The position numbers and the translations under genes are program-made. Positions 54,203-62,467 of a stretch of 64,000 bases of DNA are shown here, piece by piece. Within the stretch, counting starts at the first letter, position 1, and every line of letters starts with the position of its first letter. The stretch spans positions 1 to 64,000 of the forward strand of contig NZ_BMJV01000002.1 in NCBI RefSeq assembly GCF_014643635.1. The letters are read 5' to 3'. The stretch comes from Salipiger pallidus. GTDB taxonomy: Bacteria > Pseudomonadota > Alphaproteobacteria > Rhodobacterales > Rhodobacteraceae. The notes beneath the pieces are model-generated. The model worked only from the letters and a program-made list of their open reading frames with translations, had not been told where the DNA came from and made no database searches.

Positions 54203-54487
54203 ATGAAACTCTTTCGCCATGAGAACCGCCAGCGCAGCCACCGCTCGCGCCGCGTCTATGCCCTGTTCGAGATCGCCCACACCGCCGTCGATTTCGCGGC
54301 GGCGGTGTGTTTCACCATTGGCTCCGTCCTGTTCTTCTGGAAGCAGTACGAGACCCAGGCGATCTGGCTCTTCACCATCGGCTCGGTGTTTTTCATGGCC
54401 AAGCCGTCGCTCCGGCTGGCCCGGGAGATCAAGCTCTATCGTCTTGGCAAACTCGAGCGGCTGGCCGACCGCGCGCAGGACGACTGA
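54203..54487 (+). CDS. YrhK-domain membrane protein
   Basis: A 94-residue protein with a basic N terminus (HENRQRSHRSRRVYALFEIA) and two hydrophobic helices (about residues 30-48 and 54-68), matching the YrhK-like domain (FTIGSVLFFWKQYETQAIWL). In Roseobacter-group genomes a YrhK gene often sits by pheS. Function unknown. Confidence 0.85.
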   Translation: MKLFRHENRQRSHRSRRVYALFEIAHTAVDFAAAVCFTIGSVLFFWKQYETQAIWLFTIGSVFFMAKPSLRLAREIKLYRLGKLERLADRAQDD

Positions 54488-54647
54488 GCGCCGGACACGG
54501 CCTCGTCCAGAGAACCTCGCGCCCGCGGAGCATGATCCCGGAGGGCTTCAGACCTGTCACCTGGAATTCTGCTCTGTAGGGCCGGTCGCCGCCATCACCA
54601 TGCCAGACGGGTTTCGGCTCCATGCGCGCTGCAATGCAACCCGCCGC

Positions 54648-54669
54648 CAAATTCCTTGCAAGGAATTTG
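54648..54669. repeat. Perfect 22-bp palindrome
   Basis: CAAATTCCTTG-CAAGGAATTTG, fully self-complementary, in the gap between the converging YrhK and DUF6473-like genes. It could act as a bidirectional terminator core or cruciform. No T run is attached. A palindrome this AT-rich stands out from its surroundings. Confidence 0.7.
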
Positions 54670-54717
54670 TTCAGCCTTGAGTGGTGCGCTCGGGGCCCGG
54701 CGCGCCGGGGCGCGCTA

Positions 54718-55545
54718 TCAGGCCAGCAGGTCCTGCAGTACCGGGATAAGTGCCTCGGCCGTGGCTTCATGTGCTGCCGGGCCAAGGATCTCGGCGGCGG
54801 CGCTTTCCTCGAACTCGTTGTAAACCAGTCCGGGGCCGCCTCGCTGGAGACACGCATCAGCGCGAGGCATCTCGACGTATCCGGCGGCCCGCGGGCGCAG
54901 GGCATCGATCATGGTCCGGTCGATGAACAAGGGGTCCTGTGCCAGCGAGCGCACCGGCTTGTCCGGTGGCGCGTGATCGGCAAACCACAACAGCACGACA
55001 CTACCCCGCAGCATGGTCAGAAGATGCTTCATCCGCGCCAGCCAGGCCAGACGTAACTCAGCGACCACCTCTTCAAAGCGCTGACCGGAGATCTCCTGAA
55101 GACGGCCAAGCATATGCCGGTTGAAATGGAATTCGGTGAAATCGATTTCGGGGTATAGCTCCATCAACCGCTCGGACGCCCGCAGGAAGCGGTCGTTGCG
55201 CCGTGGATGTACGCTGTAAAAGCGGTTGGACATGTTCTGCGCTCCGAGGATCTGCAGAACCGTCACATCGGCGCGGTCCGCCACATTCAGAACCCCAGGA
55301 TCGTGCAGGTACAGATCCAGCCCCGCGTTCACCACGCCAAAGTTGACACAGGAATACTGCAGCTCATCTTCGACCAGCATCGGAAACGGCGTCTCCACGA
55401 AACGTCCGTAAGTTTCAGTGCCGCCGAGAAACCCGATATACGGAGCATCAAGCGGCCTGCGCGGCCCGCGAAACAGGACTCTCGACCTGCCATAGCGGCA
55501 GGGGAAGTAGTCCAGTGCGGGATGCGCGTTGACCTCGTAAGTCAT
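54718..55545 (-). CDS. DUF6473-like hypothetical protein
   Basis: A 275-residue soluble protein. It opens YFPCRYGRSRVLFRGPRRPL and IGFLGGTETYGRFVETPFP, then VNFGVVNAGLDLYLHDPGVL, VLQILGAQNMSNRFYSVHPR and FLRASERLMELYPEID. The G-G-T-E-T-Y-G-R pattern and the overall layout match a family seen mainly in Roseobacter-group bacteria (DUF6473), sometimes with sulfotransferase- or GDSL-like annotation. ATG 55545 is preferred over GTG 55554. It is divergent from hbd with 154 bp between. Function unknown. Confidence 0.7.
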   Translation of the reverse strand: MTYEVNAHPALDYFPCRYGRSRVLFRGPRRPLDAPYIGFLGGTETYGRFVETPFPMLVEDELQYSCVNFGVVNAGLDLYLHDPGVLNVADRADVTVLQILGAQNMSNRFYSVHPRRNDRFLRASERLMELYPEIDFTEFHFNRHMLGRLQEISGQRFEEVVAELRLAWLARMKHLLTMLRGSVVLLWFADHAPPDKPVRSLAQDPLFIDRTMIDALRPRAAGYVEMPRADACLQRGGPGLVYNEFEESAAAEILGPAAHEATAEALIPVLQDLLA

Positions 55546-55699
55546 CACACCCACCTTTTAGTCTCACCCAAGGCCAATTTCCGGCAAAGAGATTACGATT
55601 CTCCTAAACGGAAAATCCTCGCCGATTTCGTTTCGCTGCCTTGCAGCGCCCCGCCGCCCAAGCCTATGGTTGCCGCGACTAAGCGAGGGGAAAACCGTC

Positions 55700-56575
55700 A
55701 TGGACATCAGCACTATCGGCATCGTTGGCGCAGGCCAGATGGGCAACGGCATCGCCCACGTGATGGCGCTGGCGGGCTACAGCGTGACCCTTTCGGACGT
55801 GGATCAGGATGCGCTCGACAAGGCCGTGGCGCTGATTGAGAAGAACCTCGACCGGCAGGTCAGCCGTGAGAAGATCAGCGCCGAGGAACGCGACAGTGCG
55901 CTCTCGCGCATCACTGCGACGCTCGATATCGCAAAGGCCGGAGCCACCGATCTGGTGATCGAGGCCGCCACCGAACAGGAAGCGGTCAAGCACAAGATCT
56001 TCGAAAGCCTCGCGCCGCATCTGCTGCCGCACACGATCCTCACGTCGAACACCTCGTCGATCTCGATCACGCGCCTTGCCTCGCGCACGGATCGCCCCGA
56101 GAAATTTCTCGGTTTCCACTTCATGAACCCGGTACCGGTCATGCAGCTGGTCGAGCTGATCCGGGGCATCGCCACCGACAAGGAAACCTACGAAGCCTGC
56201 ATGGCCGTGGTCGACCGCCTCGGCAAGACCGCCGCCTCTGCCGAGGATTTCCCCGCCTTCATCGTCAACCGCATCCTCGTGCCAATGATCAATGAAGCGG
56301 TCTACACGCTCTACGAGGGTGTGGGCAACGTGCGCTCCATCGACTTGGCCATGAAGCTTGGCGCCAATCACCCGATGGGCCCGCTGGAACTGGCCGACTT
56401 CATCGGCCTCGACACCTGCCTTGCCATCATGAACGTGCTGCATGACGGCCTCGCGGACACGAAATACCGTCCCTGTCCGCTGCTGACCAAGTATGTCGAG
56501 GCCGGCTGGCTGGGCCGCAAGACCAAGCGCGGCTTCTACGACTACCGCGGGGACGAACCCGTCCCGACCCGCTGA
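55700..56575 (+). CDS. 3-hydroxybutyryl-CoA dehydrogenase
   Basis: A 291-residue 3-hydroxyacyl-CoA dehydrogenase of the PaaH/HbdA type. NAD-binding GIVGAGQMGNGIAHVMALAG at the start, EQEAVKHKIFESLAPHLLPH, TSNTSSISITRLA, and the catalytic block KFLGFHFMNPVPVMQLVELI are followed by the C-terminal dimer domain (FIVNRILVPMINEAVYTLYE). It reversibly oxidises 3-hydroxybutyryl-CoA, linking beta-oxidation, PHB and the ethylmalonyl-CoA pathway. ATG 55700 gives the canonical length. A stable hairpin follows its stop. Confidence 0.93.
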   Translation: MDISTIGIVGAGQMGNGIAHVMALAGYSVTLSDVDQDALDKAVALIEKNLDRQVSREKISAEERDSALSRITATLDIAKAGATDLVIEAATEQEAVKHKIFESLAPHLLPHTILTSNTSSISITRLASRTDRPEKFLGFHFMNPVPVMQLVELIRGIATDKETYEACMAVVDRLGKTAASAEDFPAFIVNRILVPMINEAVYTLYEGVGNVRSIDLAMKLGANHPMGPLELADFIGLDTCLAIMNVLHDGLADTKYRPCPLLTKYVEAGWLGRKTKRGFYDYRGDEPVPTR

Positions 56576-56633
56576 GCACGGCTCCCGGCTTCCTTTGACC
56601 CGAAATATCCCGAGGGAATTGGCCGCAGGCCAA

Positions 56634-56648
56634 GGGGGCAGAGCCCCC
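56634..56648. terminator. Hairpin between converging genes
   Basis: GGGGGC-AGA-GCCCCC, a 6-bp GC stem with a 3-nt loop, between the stop of the dehydrogenase (56575) and the stop of the acyltransferase (56657). Likely a bidirectional terminator; there is no good T tract on the plus side. Confidence 0.5.
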
Positions 56649-56656
56649 CCTTCCGG

Positions 56657-57535
56657 CTACCTGCCCAAGGCCAGTGTCCTGTCGCGCAGCCATGCCATGA
56701 ATTCGCGCTGCTTGCCCGACCAGGCCTGCACCTCGTCAGGGCCGATGGCCTCCCCGACCACGGGTTTTTGCGGCTTGCCGCAGGCGTGCATCACCTCGTG
56801 GATCAGCAGCCCCTGCCGCAGAGTTGGGGACAGACGGTTGGCGATCTGGTAGGCGCGGCTGTTCTGGCCGGGGAAGTGGATCGGCACCACCGACGCACCC
56901 GAGCGCTGGATCATCTTGGCGGTGAACGGGTTCCACACCTGTTCGATCGCGGGGCCGAACAGGGTTTGCGACGCCGCCACCGCGCCCGATGGGAACAGCG
57001 CGATCACGCCCCCCTTCCTGAGGTGGTCCATGGCGCTGGCCCGCATCTCGAGGCTCAGGGTCCGCGCATCCTCTTCGTGAGGGAACGGCACCGGGATCAT
57101 GAAGTCTTCAATCTCCTTCACGCCGGTCAGCAGCGACCGGGTGAGGATCTTGTAATCGGTGCGCACCCGCCCGATCAGCTCGGCAAGGATCATCCCGTCC
57201 ACCAGCCCGTGCGGATGGTTGGCGACCACGACCACCGGGCCGGTCTTCGGAATGTTGCGGATCTGCTCCTCGGGGGTGTCGAGCCGGATGCCCATGTGCC
57301 CCAGCGCATGGGGCCAGAAACCCTGGCCGTCGGGCACGCCATCTCGCTCGACCCGGCGCACGAGGCGGATCAAAGGGATCTTGCCCGTGGCCCATTCGAG
57401 GGCGCGGATGGTGTTGGCCTTGAACGGATTGGTGAAGGTGTTGGCGTAGCTCAGGTTGCGCTTGTCATAGGGCGCTTCGAGGCGCCGTGGCGCCGCCTTG
57501 CCCTTATCGGCAGCCGCATCGAAGCCGTCCAACAT
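56657..57535 (-). CDS. Lysophospholipid acyltransferase-family protein
   Basis: A 292-residue PlsC-like acyltransferase. The catalytic box is VVVVANHPHGLVDGMILAEL (H-x5-D spacing as in the ornithine-lipid/PlsC-like group), with the second conserved block in IALFPSGAVAASQTLFG. It should transfer an acyl chain to a lysolipid at the inner membrane. It lies 47 bp behind HPr, in the same direction, so it may be read with the PTS genes. The exact acceptor is unknown. Confidence 0.86.
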   Translation of the reverse strand: MLDGFDAAADKGKAAPRRLEAPYDKRNLSYANTFTNPFKANTIRALEWATGKIPLIRLVRRVERDGVPDGQGFWPHALGHMGIRLDTPEEQIRNIPKTGPVVVVANHPHGLVDGMILAELIGRVRTDYKILTRSLLTGVKEIEDFMIPVPFPHEEDARTLSLEMRASAMDHLRKGGVIALFPSGAVAASQTLFGPAIEQVWNPFTAKMIQRSGASVVPIHFPGQNSRAYQIANRLSPTLRQGLLIHEVMHACGKPQKPVVGEAIGPDEVQAWSGKQREFMAWLRDRTLALGR

Positions 57536-57582
57536 CTGATCGCCCCGTTTCCCGTCATCTTGCGCGGGGCGTCGCCCTGCGC

Positions 57583-57861
57583 TCAGTTGTCTTCCCCGAA
57601 GCGGTTGGCGACCAATGCTTCCACCGCATCGGCCAGCGCCAGCGCGTCCGGCCCCGAGGTTTCGACCTCAATAGAGCTTCCCTTGGAAGCTGCCAACATC
57701 AAAAGCCCCATGATGCTGTCGCCCCCGGCGCTCATGCCGTCCCGGGACACCTCGGCGCGGGCATCGAAGCCCTCTACCACCTCCACGAGCTTGGCGGAGG
57801 CGCGGGCATGCAGGCCCTTCTCGTTCACGATGTCGAGCACGCGACGCACGGTTTCGCTCAT
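57583..57861 (-). CDS. ptsH: HPr phosphocarrier protein
   Basis: A 92-residue HPr. The active His is in NEKGLHARASAKLVEV, and the regulatory Ser in GGDSIMGLLMLAASKG, the target of HPr kinase. With EIIA-Man and the HPr kinase but no sugar EIIB/EIIC it forms a regulatory PTS relay, not a sugar importer. It is the next-to-last gene of the leftward chvI...HPr block. Confidence 0.95.
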   Translation of the reverse strand: MSETVRRVLDIVNEKGLHARASAKLVEVVEGFDARAEVSRDGMSAGGDSIMGLLMLAASKGSSIEVETSGPDALALADAVEALVANRFGEDN

Positions 57862-57908
57862 TGGTCAGTCTTTCCTTCAGGCGGCCCCGGGGGAGGCCTT
57901 CGGTTGGC

Positions 57909-58307
57909 TTATCCCGGATCAGGCCTGACGTTGACGCTGTCAATATATTTCCGCCCGGCCTCGAGCGCCCCCTTTACCGCATCCGGCACTGCAAGCTGCC
58001 GGCTTTTCGCCAGCTTGATCAGCATGGGCAGGTTCATGCCGTAGAGGATGCGGCGGTTCTCGGGTTGGCAGGCCAGCAGCGACAGGTTGGACGGCGATCC
58101 GCCGAAGAGGTCGGTCACGACGACGACGCCATCGCCCTTGTCCACGTCATCGGCAGCGGTGCAGATTTCGGCCTGCTTGCTGCCACGGTCGTGATTGTCC
58201 TCGATCGACACGGCCACGACGCCGGGCTGAATGCCCACGACATGTTCGACCGCCGCAAGATACTCCCGCGCCAGTCCACCATGAGCCACGATCACGATCC
58301 CGATCAC
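57909..58307 (-). CDS. PTS EIIA component (mannose/fructose type)
   Basis: A 132-residue EIIA-Man-like protein with the phosphorylated His in GIVIVAHGGLAREYLAA and VTDLFGGSPSNLSLLACQ. It receives phosphate from HPr. The GTG start overlaps the stop of the hprK-rapZ gene (GTGA). In alphaproteobacteria it modulates kinases or metabolic enzymes rather than transport. Confidence 0.92.
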   Translation of the reverse strand: MIGIVIVAHGGLAREYLAAVEHVVGIQPGVVAVSIEDNHDRGSKQAEICTAADDVDKGDGVVVVTDLFGGSPSNLSLLACQPENRRILYGMNLPMLIKLAKSRQLAVPDAVKGALEAGRKYIDSVNVRPDPG

Positions 58308-59662
58308 GCCGTCTTACCTCCAGTGCCTTTGCCGTCACGGGCGTGGGCGGAAAGCCCCCGCCGTTCAAGCTCTCGGTGCCTAGATGATACCTGCCACCCC
58401 TGCTCTGCAAGGGCTGCCGAGACTGTTTCCGTCACGGCAACAGACCGATGCTGCCCCCCGGTACAGCCAAAGCCGAAGGACAAATGGGCCTTGCCCTCGT
58501 CCTTGCAGGCGGGCAGCACGAAAAGCGCCAGCTCGGTCAGCTTGGCGATGAAGGGGGCAAAGCGGGTGTCTTTGCCGATATACTCGGTCACCGGCGCATC
58601 AAGGCCGGTGAGGCCTCGCAGCGCCGGCTCCCAGTGCGGATTGTCGAGAAAGCGGCAGTCGAACACCCAGTCGAGCCCCTGCGGAATCCCCCGCTTGTAG
58701 GAAAACGAATGCAGCGAGATCGCCATGCGCTGGCCGGTGGCATCGGCAAACCATGTCTCGAGCTGGGCGCGCAGATCGTGCGGTGACAGCTCGCTGGTGT
58801 CGATGAGCAGGTCCGCGCTGCTGCGGGCATCGCCGAGCAGTTCAAGCTCGCGCGCGATGCCTTGCGTGTAGCTTTCGTCCGGGGCCATGGGATGGCGGCG
58901 GCGGGTCTCGCTGTAGCGGCGGGCAAGCACGTCCGGGCTGCAATCCACGTAGAGCAGTTGCACCTCGAGCTGCGGCTGCGCGCCAAGGCCGCGATGCAGG
59001 TCGAGCAGCCCGCTGACCGAGAAATCCCGGTTGCGGATGTCGATGCCAAGCGCCACGGGTCGGTCAAGTGCGCCGCCTTCGATCAGGCGGGGGATGAGGC
59101 TGAGGGGGATGTTGTCGATCGCTTCGAAGCCGATGTCCTCGAGCGCGTTGATCGCGGTGGAGCGGCCCGCACCGGAGGGCCCCGTCACGAGGACCACGCG
59201 CTGGCTGCCTGTCCGCTGATCGTTCATGTGGCTCGGGTCTCCGCGTCCGCCCTTGAGGTACTGGATCAGGGCTGCGGGAAAACTCGTATGAGAGGGCCGT
59301 TGAAGCAAGGGGATTCTGTGGCCCTGCAACATGATTTCGCGGCAGTGCGGCATCCGCTCCGTCTCGGGGTGGTCGAGATCGACGATCGTATGCAGGGCAA
59401 CGGTTTCGATGGGGTCTGCCCGTAGCAGGCCGAGGCCCCGGGCCTCGATCAGGCCGCGCAGCGGGGAGGGGCAGGATAGCCAAAGCGCGCCGTCGCGCTC
59501 GGTAACGATGACGCGGTCGTCCGCCACGAGGCGGGCTCCCATCGCCATGAGGTCGAGTGCGAGGGACGACTTGCCGCTCCCCGACGCGCCCTGGATCAGC
59601 AGCCCCCGCCCGTGCAGAGCCACCGCGGTGGCGTGCAGGGCAGGGGAGGGGGCATCCGGCAT
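58304..59662 (-). CDS. HPr kinase fused in frame to RapZ
   Basis: A single 452-residue frame. Residues 1-~145 form the short alphaproteobacterial HPr kinase: GLLIQGASGSGKSSLALDLM (Walker A), LVADDRVIV, and HPrK-type TIVDLDHPETERMP. Residues ~147-452 are RapZ: VVLVTGPSGAGRSTAINALE, ALGIDIRNRDFS, the C-terminal FSYKRGIPQGLDWVFDCRFL and FGFGCTGGQHRSVAV. The join reads IQYLKGGRGDPSHMNDQRTG with no stop. In relatives these are two adjacent genes. An internal ATG at 59227-59225, with GGAG upstream, could also start RapZ alone. HPrK phosphorylates HPr Ser; RapZ controls GlmS through sRNA decay or binds c-di-GMP or GlcN6P in other species. Confidence 0.9.
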   Translation of the reverse strand: MPDAPSPALHATAVALHGRGLLIQGASGSGKSSLALDLMAMGARLVADDRVIVTERDGALWLSCPSPLRGLIEARGLGLLRADPIETVALHTIVDLDHPETERMPHCREIMLQGHRIPLLQRPSHTSFPAALIQYLKGGRGDPSHMNDQRTGSQRVVLVTGPSGAGRSTAINALEDIGFEAIDNIPLSLIPRLIEGGALDRPVALGIDIRNRDFSVSGLLDLHRGLGAQPQLEVQLLYVDCSPDVLARRYSETRRRHPMAPDESYTQGIARELELLGDARSSADLLIDTSELSPHDLRAQLETWFADATGQRMAISLHSFSYKRGIPQGLDWVFDCRFLDNPHWEPALRGLTGLDAPVTEYIGKDTRFAPFIAKLTELALFVLPACKDEGKAHLSFGFGCTGGQHRSVAVTETVSAALAEQGWQVSSRHRELERRGLSAHARDGKGTGGKTA

Positions 59663-59666
59663 GGGA

Positions 59667-61403
59667 TCAGACGGGCAGGCCGACGACGAAGCGGGCGCCG
59701 AGCGGCTCGGAGGTGACATCGGCTTCGGTGGGGCGGATGTTCTCGGCCCAGATCACGCCGCCATGGGCTTCGACGATCTGCTTGGAGATGGCGAGGCCCA
59801 GCCCGGAGTTGTTGCCGAAATCTGATTGCGGGCGCGAGGTGTAGAAGCGCTTGAAGATCTTCATCAGGGCCTCTTCGGGGATGCCGGGGCCGGTATCCTC
59901 GACCACCACCAGCACGCGGTTGTCCCGGCGGCGCGCCCAGACACGGATCGCATCGCCGTCCTCGCAGAACGAGATGGCGTTGGTGATGAGGTTGACGAAG
60001 ACCTGTGCCAGCCGCGGCTCCAGCCCGTTGATGCGGATCGGCTTGCCGGGCAGGTCCGTGATGAATTCCACCCCCTTGCGCCCTGCATCCTCGCCGAGGA
60101 ACTGGGTGATGTTGCCGATCATCTCGAGCAGGTCGAACTCCTGTTCCTCTTCCTTGACCAACTCGGAATCGAGCCGAGAGGCGTTGGAGATGTCGCTCAC
60201 CAGGCGATCAAGGCGGCGCACGTCGTGCTCGATCACATCGAGCAGCTTGCCCCGGTGCTCTTCCTTCTTGACGATGCGCAGGCTGCCGATGGCCGACCGC
60301 AGGCTGGCCAGAGGGTTCTTGATCTCGTGCGCCACGTCGGCGGCGAACTGTTCGTTGCTTTCGATGCGGTCGTAGAGCGCCGAGACCATGCCCCGCAGCG
60401 CACCCGACAGGCGCCCGATCTCGTCGGGGCGGGCGGTCAGGTCGGGAATGCGGATTCGGCGCGAGGCGTTGTTGCGGTGCCGGTTGTTGCGGTCACGGCC
60501 AATCTCGGCGGCATCGGCAAGGTCCGAGATCGGGTTGGCGATGGTCGACGCCAGAACAAGGCTGAGGCCGATGGACACCAGCGTGGCGATCACGAACATC
60601 TGCAGCACCCGCTCGCGTTCGGCGCTGACGGCGGCGTCGATCTCGTCGGCGGTGGACAGCATGGCCACGGTGCCGACCACGGCATCACCCTGCCGGATCG
60701 GCGAGAAGCCGGTGAACAGCGTCTCGCCGGTGGGGGACTTGCTGGCCTCGACCCGGGTGATGGTGGGATCACCGCCTTCGATGTCGCGGCGCAGCTTGTC
60801 CTCGAGGTCGAGAACCGGCGCGTCCTCGAAATAGGCGAAGAGGCTGGACACCCCGCGCCAGATCGTGTCGAGGAAATCCGAGATCACCGTGGGATTGTCA
60901 TCTTCGGTAAGCTCGACCGGAGAGTGCTGCGGCATGGTCCCCGAGGTTTCCCCCACGAGGAAATTGCCGACATCGAAGACCAGCACATCAACGCCTTGGC
61001 GCAGGTCGAGCCCGGCAAGGGTGCCCTGCACGTCGATGCCGTCGGCGGTGCCGATGCGGGCCGTCGCGCCGTTGGGCAAACCGGTTTCGATGGCGTCCGC
61101 GACCAGTTCCACCTCGGACAGGATCGCGTTGGCCCGCTGAAGCATAAGCGTGTCGCGGGACGAGTTGAGCCACAGGATCCCCGCCACCAGTACGTTGAGC
61201 GCGATCAGGTTGAAGGTGATGATCTTGCGGGTCAGAGGCGAGCGATTGAGCGAAAAAAGGCCGCGCTGCGCACGGCTGTCACGCAGTTCCTTGTCGACCA
61301 TACTGTCGGGGGCGACCCAATCATCGCCCAGAACGACATCGGCATCGCGCCGATCACCGTCCGACGGCTCGTCTCGCATGGGGATCCTTTCGGCGAGAGC
61401 CAT
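59667..61403 (-). CDS. chvG: Sensor histidine kinase ChvG
   Basis: A 578-residue membrane kinase. A cytosolic N terminus precedes a first helix (TRKIITFNLIALNVLVAGIL), a periplasmic sensor of about 180 residues, a second helix (MFVIATLVSIGLSLVLASTI), HAMP (PDEIGRLSGALRGMVSALYD), the H-box QFAADVAHEIKNPLASLRSA, and the ATPase boxes (LITNAISFCEDGDAIRV, VVVEDTGPGIP, GLGLAISKQI). Partner of ChvI in acid and envelope sensing and in control of PTS and gluconeogenic genes. It starts 3 bp after chvI; ATG 61379, with GAAAGGA upstream, is an alternative start. Confidence 0.94.
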   Translation of the reverse strand: MALAERIPMRDEPSDGDRRDADVVLGDDWVAPDSMVDKELRDSRAQRGLFSLNRSPLTRKIITFNLIALNVLVAGILWLNSSRDTLMLQRANAILSEVELVADAIETGLPNGATARIGTADGIDVQGTLAGLDLRQGVDVLVFDVGNFLVGETSGTMPQHSPVELTEDDNPTVISDFLDTIWRGVSSLFAYFEDAPVLDLEDKLRRDIEGGDPTITRVEASKSPTGETLFTGFSPIRQGDAVVGTVAMLSTADEIDAAVSAERERVLQMFVIATLVSIGLSLVLASTIANPISDLADAAEIGRDRNNRHRNNASRRIRIPDLTARPDEIGRLSGALRGMVSALYDRIESNEQFAADVAHEIKNPLASLRSAIGSLRIVKKEEHRGKLLDVIEHDVRRLDRLVSDISNASRLDSELVKEEEQEFDLLEMIGNITQFLGEDAGRKGVEFITDLPGKPIRINGLEPRLAQVFVNLITNAISFCEDGDAIRVWARRRDNRVLVVVEDTGPGIPEEALMKIFKRFYTSRPQSDFGNNSGLGLAISKQIVEAHGGVIWAENIRPTEADVTSEPLGARFVVGLPV

Positions 61404-61406
61404 GGG

Positions 61407-62108
61407 TTACTCTTCGTTGTACCGATACCCGATTCCGTAGAGCGTCTCGATCGCCGAGAAATCCGCGTCCACGGTGCGCATCTTCTTGCGAAGGCGCTTG
61501 ATGTGGCTGTCGATGGTACGGTCGTCCACGTAGACCTGATCGTCGTAGGCCACGTCCATCAGCTGGTCGCGCGATTTGACGAAGCCGGGACGCTGGGCGA
61601 GCGCCTGAAGCAGCAAGAATTCGGTCACTGTCAGCGACACGTCCGCGCCCTTCCAGGTCACGGCATGGCGCAGCGGGTCCATGGTCAGGGACCCGCGGGT
61701 CATCAGCTTGGTTTCTTCGGTGTCACCCACGACGTCACCGGCTACCGCTTCCTGGCGGCGCAGCAGGGCGCGGATGCGCTCCACCAGAAGGCGCTGCGAG
61801 AACGGCTTCTTGACGTAATCGTCGGCGCCCATGCGCAGGCCGAGGACCTCGTCGATCTCGTCGTCCTTGGAGGTCAGGAAAATGACCGGCATCTTGGATT
61901 TCTGGCGCACGCGCTGCAGCAGGTCCATGCCGTCCATGCGCGGCATCTTGATGTCGAAGACGGCCATGTCGGGCATCTTCTTGTTGAACGCGTCAAGCGC
62001 GGCCTGGCCATCATTGTAGGTCTCGACCTCGAAGCCTTCGGCCTCCAGGGTCATCGAAACGGACGTCAGGATATTCCTGTCATCGTCCACAAGGGCGATC
62101 TTCGACAT
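61407..62108 (-). CDS. chvI: Response regulator ChvI
   Basis: A 233-residue OmpR-type regulator. The receiver has [20 protein letters not shown], the phospho-acceptor Asp in [19 protein letters not shown], and the conserved Lys in [17 protein letters not shown]. The C-terminal winged helix includes [20 protein letters not shown] and [18 protein letters not shown]. It heads the leftward block and lies opposite pckA, as in related genomes where ChvI controls pckA. Length and start are canonical. Confidence 0.96.
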   Translation of the reverse strand: MSKIALVDDDRNILTSVSMTLEAEGFEVETYNDGQAALDAFNKKMPDMAVFDIKMPRMDGMDLLQRVRQKSKMPVIFLTSKDDEIDEVLGLRMGADDYVKKPFSQRLLVERIRALLRRQEAVAGDVVGDTEETKLMTRGSLTMDPLRHAVTWKGADVSLTVTEFLLLQALAQRPGFVKSRDQLMDVAYDDQVYVDDRTIDSHIKRLRKKMRTVDADFSAIETLYGIGYRYNEE

Positions 62109-62467
62109 GCTTGTTACCTTTACTGCTCGTTATTGACCGACTTTTTGCCCCAGTATGCTGGACTACAGCCGCACCAACAACTCTTAATAGCGAATCACGC
62201 CTTAGTCCTGCCTCATTCCAGACGAAATTCGGAAAGGAATGGCTAAAATGTCTCAGCACACCACCATGACGGATCAGGCTTGTGCAATGTTACCCAAATG
62301 CTAACGCTAAACGAAATTTGGTTGCGCTAACGTTGATTTGTGTCCTGTTCCAGCCCTGATTTACCGTGCTAAGCCCGCTGATGCCGGTGGCGACAACACC
62401 GGCGGACGGCAGCCTTGCCGCCCCGAAGGAACTGCCGCACCACGCGCGGCTACCAGGAGCTTGGAAG
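62109..62467. promoter_or_regulatory. Divergent chvI/pckA promoter region
   Basis: 359 bp between two divergent genes. AT-rich in the middle, with GCTAACG twice at 62300-62306 and 62326-62332 (the first within ATGCTAACGCTAAACG, the second within TTGCGCTAACGTTG). Such half-sites look like operator elements for a repressor of gluconeogenesis. A TATGCT-like -10 cannot be assigned with confidence. No gene is seen here. Confidence 0.5.

Noticed and set aside
59826-62246. An open frame of over 800 codons on the plus strand opposite chvG and chvI
   Set aside because: The minus strand has full-length, well-conserved ChvG and ChvI. In GC-rich DNA the opposite strand often stays open; the plus-strand protein has no domain and shadow-like composition.
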